Part shown: positions 61,373-64,000 of the stretch, piece by piece
How the letters are laid out: each line of letters starts with the position of its first letter
Position numbering within the stretch: position 1 is the first letter of the stretch
From: Micractinium sp. NFX-FRZ
Taxonomy: Eukaryota > Chlorophyta > Trebouxiophyceae > Chlorellales > Chlorellaceae
Reading direction: 5' to 3'
DNA: 64,000 bases
Assembly (NCBI GenBank): GCA_029339195.1
Contig: JAPTJF010000332.1
Coordinates: 1 to 64,000 of the forward strand
The notes under the pieces: generated by a model
Told to the model about the DNA's origin: nothing
The model's database searches: none
What the model saw: the letters and a program-made list of their open reading frames with translations, nothing else
Position numbers and translations under genes: made by a program

Positions 61373-62093
61373 GGTTGCTGCTTGGCTGCGCAGCGGGGCT
61401 GCTGGTATGTTAGCAACTTGTGAATGTGAGATTAGTGCGCTCAGGGGAGCGGCGAGGGCACCAGTCTCTCGTCACAGCTGAGCACGCGGGGGGCTTACAA
61501 GGGGCCAGAAATACAGCTGAGGGTGGGGAAGAAATATCAGGACGTGCTTGAAAGAATGACGAGCGATGGAGGCGAGTGAGGTGAAGAACGGAGGAGAGGC
61601 TTCAAGGTGGCTGCGCGCCAAGGGTGAGCGATCTGCTGCGCTCCCATGCGCTTTGTTGGTGCTGCGGCAAAGCGCGTGTTTGTGCCTAATAAGTGCAGGA
61701 GAGGCCAAACTAGCTTGCGGCGACGCGCGGGCCTGTCTGAGTGAGCCGCCGCGGCGGCCCCCAGCGGCAAGCAGAGCACCCCCGCCACCCTCCTGCCAAG
61801 CAGCCTTCCACAAACGGCAACAGCTTCCCAACCACACGGGCCCTGTGGGACTGCCCAGAGATGCAGAGGTTGGTAAGGAATAGCAAAGAAGGCGCCCCGC
61901 CCTGCGGGGCGGCCTGCTCTTGAGCGTGTGACCATTACACTGCCCGCCGAACGGGCGTCAGGTATTGGTGGCTCTCGGCGCAGCTGCTGGATACTGCGGC
62001 AACTGGGGCGGCGAATTTGCACAACGCAGGCATCCGATGGCGAGCCACACCATGCAGGGATCCCCAACAGCAGGCACGCACGTCGTCGCCGCG
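61373..62093. promoter_or_regulatory. Intergenic region: CCCH promoter and oxygenase 3' end
   Basis: No gene is visible. TGTAA on the minus strand at 61939-61935 lies 155 bp after the oxygenase stop and probably ends that transcript. The rest should be the CCCH promoter and leader. Confidence 0.5.
61935..61939 (-). terminator. TGTAA poly(A) signal of the oxygenase gene
   Basis: This is TGTAA on the minus strand, 155 bp after the stop at 62094. Confidence 0.5.
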
Positions 62094-64000
62094 TCAGAAC
62101 CAGGCCGGCGGCGGCACCCCGCCCGGCGGCGGCCCTGCCACCAGCGCCGGCAGCAGCGGCGCTAGCGCACGCTCCACCACCCCAATCTCCCGCCAGAACG
62201 TGGCCAGCGCCTGGTCAAGTGCCGGCCCCGCCGGGTGGCTCTCCCTCAAGCTCCGCTCCCACTCCTGCCTATTGGCCCACTTGGCTGCGTGCTTGCGCAG
62301 CTCGGGGTGCAGCGCCAGCCGCCAGGCTTCTTCGGCGCCTGCAGGCGGCGGCGTGGCGGGCGGGTGGCGGGGAGGGCCAGTGATTGAGAGTCACAGGTGG
62401 ATGCATTGCTGGGCCAGGAGGTGCCGCCCTGCGAGGAGGCGGGAACTGTTGTGCTGGCCCTGCACCGCATACTGTTGTGCTGGCCAGGCACTGACGTGTG
62501 ACCTGTTGTGCTGGCAACGGGTGGCAGCCTCGGCGTAAGTCCGCCTGCCCGCTGCCAGGCAGGCAGGCAGGCAGGCGAGCCGGGCAGGCAGCGCCTCACC
62601 CAGCGGTTGGCCCGTGCTCAGCGCGCGCCGCAGCGCCGCTCGCTCTGCATCAACTGCGCTGCCGCCAGCTGAGCTGCCTGGCCGCTTCAGGCTGCCCCCT
62701 TCCGATAGCCAGATTGTGAAGCAGAAGCGCTCGGCAGCGCTGCGGAGGGCGGGCAGGCGGGCAGGGACGGGCACGTGGGGCGGAGGGGGCACAGCTAGTT
62801 GGGCGAGTGGGTAGGGCCCAGGGGCAGGGGGAGAGGGGCTGGGACGTGCGTGCAAGCAGGTGCAGGCGGGTGCGGTTTCCAGCATGACACTGCCGATTGG
62901 AAGGCAGACGGGGGAGGCACAGGCAGGTGCAGGCACGGGCACACAGAGAGGTGGCGCCAAACCCTCACTCTGGTGCTATGAAGGGATAAGCTTTCGCCCA
63001 CCACTGCGTGCCCCCTGGTCAGCGACGGTAACTTTAAGTAACACAATAAAAAGGGAGACACCCCTGGCCCACCTGGGCAGCACGCGGTGGAGCATGTGCT
63101 GGCTGCTAAAGAGGACCATGCGGTCGTTCCGAGGCTCAATGTCTACGGGTGCCTGCACACAATACCACAACGCAACAAAAACAAATCAGGCATGCAAGCG
63201 AGGCATCGGGCGACCAGTGGTTCCGCGTCCAGCGGCGGCTGCTTGCAGCCAAGATGTGCTGGGAAGGCAGGCGGCACTGGAGGCGTGAGCCCACAACAGG
63301 CCGGGCTAGCAGGCGTGAACATGGAGGCGTGCCCACCGGCCGACACACACAAGCAGGGGCGGCGTGCGGTGCAGGAGATGGGGGGAGGGCGTCAGAAGCG
63401 GGAGGGGCACAGTTGAGAGAGGGACGATTTGGTAAGGCCGGCGAGCTCATCGGTGACACTGGCCTTGCAAACAACGTGCCCACCTGAGGGAAGGGGTACA
63501 CACGCAGCTCGCCGCCGTCTCCCGGGCGCCAGCCGGGATTGAGGTACCTGTGCAAATGTGTGGAGGAGGAGGAGCCAGGGTCACGCAGGGCAGGCCACAC
63601 ACGAGGTGGGCGGCCGCATGAGTTGCTGCCCAGCATTGGATGGGGCCGCTCAAAGGGCTGGAGGCAGAAGGTGTGAGCCAGCAATCGCAGGCTGGGAAGC
63701 CGCTTTTAGGGGCAAGCACGCTGCCGCTGCCTGCTCCTCTCTTCTCTTGCCACAGAGGCAGTGCAGACCCCTGCCAGTGCCAGCTCGTCTTTGCTGCCTT
63801 TCCTTTGCAGCCACGTCCTTCTTTGTGCATCCAGAGGGGTTGTGATTGCAAGTTTGAATGGAGAGCACACCAGGCGGCAAGTGCAAGGCCAAACATGAAG
63901 CAAGCAAGGGCAGCACCTTACCAGATGGTGGTCACCTTGCGCGCGTCCACCGACGCATCAGTGTCAAAGTGCATGGGGAAGCAGCCGCCATGCCCTGCTT
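62094..64000 (-). CDS. PHD/EGL-9-like 2-oxoglutarate-Fe(II) oxygenase, 3' part
   Basis: Five visible exons (63922-64000, 63484-63547, 63073-63152, 62600-62739, 62094-62338) keep frame; the 5' part is outside the window. GGCFPMHFDTDASVDARKV carries the iron-binding His and Asp, then IWYLNPGWRPGDGGELRVYP. VDIEPRNDRMVLFSSQHMLH with HRVLP gives the distal His, and ERFCFTIWL has the Arg that binds 2-oxoglutarate. The order HxD, YLN, GGELR, DIEP, H, R follows human PHD2 (VDNPNGDGR, YYLN, GGILRIFP, DIEPKFDRLLFF, HEVQP, RYAITVWY). Members hydroxylate prolines on target proteins, often as oxygen sensors. A C-terminal helical extension (GAEEAWRLALHPELRKHAAK) follows the catalytic core. Confidence 0.87.

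Overview
This window is GC-rich, intron-dense nuclear DNA from a green alga, most likely a trebouxiophyte of the Chlorella/Micractinium kind. The evidence is short coding exons in near-perfect GT-AG frames, C/T-rich introns, TGTAA-type poly(A) signals, a chloroplast Rubisco chaperone (RbcX), a plant-type tandem CCCH protein and pyruvate decarboxylase. No single open frame represents a gene. I rebuilt the genes exon by exon and checked that joined exon lengths keep frame. In nearly every gene the whole chain closes to a multiple of three.

Layout. Minus strand, 1-18035: an open copy of the first exon of a DUF579 gene (1-452), the DUF579/IRX15-like polysaccharide methyltransferase-family gene (2195-4419), kanadaptin (4961-10993), a probable pseudokinase (12607-16163) and RbcX (16966-18035). 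RbcX is divergent from a plus-strand block: COP9 signalosome subunit 1 (18840-25045), a membrane protein with three ubiquitin-like segments (26036-27630), a SAMHD1-type dNTP triphosphohydrolase (28180-34831), glutamate dehydrogenase (35421-40214) and pyruvate decarboxylase (40936-48816). The rest is minus strand: a CCX/NCLX-type cation exchanger (49206-53032), a non-autonomous hAT element with a perfect 8-bp target duplication (53305-53912), a plant-type tandem CCCH zinc-finger protein (55222-61372) and the 3' part of a PHD/EGL-9-like 2-oxoglutarate oxygenase (62094-64000).

The genes are independent housekeeping or regulatory loci rather than an operon. GDH and PDC are adjacent and co-oriented, and both act in central carbon and nitrogen metabolism (2-oxoglutarate/glutamate; pyruvate to acetaldehyde under low oxygen).

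The most unusual property is at intron scale. Many introns contain degenerate or near-perfect copies of the neighbouring exon edge together with its splice site. These sit at a recurring spacing of about 75-115 bp, most often near 100 bp, from the true junction. I found such exon-edge shadows in seven genes on both strands. They look like the traces of an ongoing local tandem duplication process that lengthens introns and creates decoy splice sites. Three introns appear to start with GC instead of GT, and three microexons (13, 15 and 26 nt) are needed to complete conserved motifs.
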